The position numbers and the translations under genes were made by a program. Below the pieces are notes generated by a model. It worked only from the letters and a program-made list of their open reading frames with translations. It was not told the DNA's origin and made no database searches. Below are positions 6,113 through 6,117 of a DNA stretch of 6,117 nucleotides, piece by piece (positions within the stretch are counted from its first letter, which is position 1; the number at the start of each line of letters is the position of its first letter). This DNA is from Prevotellaceae bacterium (GTDB lineage Bacteria; Bacteroidota; Bacteroidia; Bacteroidales; UBA932), in NCBI GenBank assembly GCA_031258915.1, contig JAIRMD010000246.1, positions 1 to 6,117 of the forward strand, written 5' to 3'.

Positions 6113-6117
6113 GGGGG

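Overview
The window comes from a member of the Bacteroidota, most likely the order Bacteroidales. Three things point there: a hybrid histidine kinase fused to a response regulator and an AraC-type DNA-binding domain, a carboxypeptidase-D-like domain joined to a TonB-plug outer-membrane barrel, and A-rich gene starts without clear Shine-Dalgarno sequences. The DNA is GC-rich for the group, which would suit an Alistipes-like or other high-GC lineage, but the genus cannot be fixed from this sequence. All supported genes lie on the + strand.

Bases 1-1581 hold the 3' two-thirds or less of a hybrid two-component system (HTCS) gene. The part visible is the end of the HisKA dimerisation helix, the HATPase domain, a complete receiver domain and the AraC output domain. 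The sensor domain, membrane segments and phospho-accepting histidine lie upstream of the window.

Bases 1582-1752 are a non-coding gap, AT-rich compared with the genes. It holds two weak inverted repeats that might end the HTCS transcript, an 8-bp palindrome, three tandem copies of a TAAYTTC-like heptamer, and a match to the Bacteroidota -7 promoter box just before the next gene.

Bases 1753-6112 are a tight four-gene run with gaps of 14, 23 and 0 bases, almost certainly one operon. In order it encodes: a small periplasmic Spy/LTxxQ-like protein with an Arg/Gly-rich tail; a single-pass inner-membrane protein with an N-terminal VPEGYF motif and an acidic C-terminal half; a second, larger Spy-like periplasmic protein; and a 952-residue outer-membrane protein with a carboxypeptidase-D regulatory-like domain, a TonB-plug-like domain, a beta-barrel and a Gly/Arg/Pro-rich C-terminal tail.

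Taken together, the operon spans inner membrane, periplasm and outer membrane, so an envelope-linked function (chaperoning, stress response, or assembly and uptake through the barrel) is a reasonable inference. The neighbouring HTCS could be its regulator, as CpxA is linked with the Spy relative CpxP in Proteobacteria, but nothing in the sequence proves this. No RNA gene, CRISPR array, insertion sequence or clear sign of recent transfer was seen.
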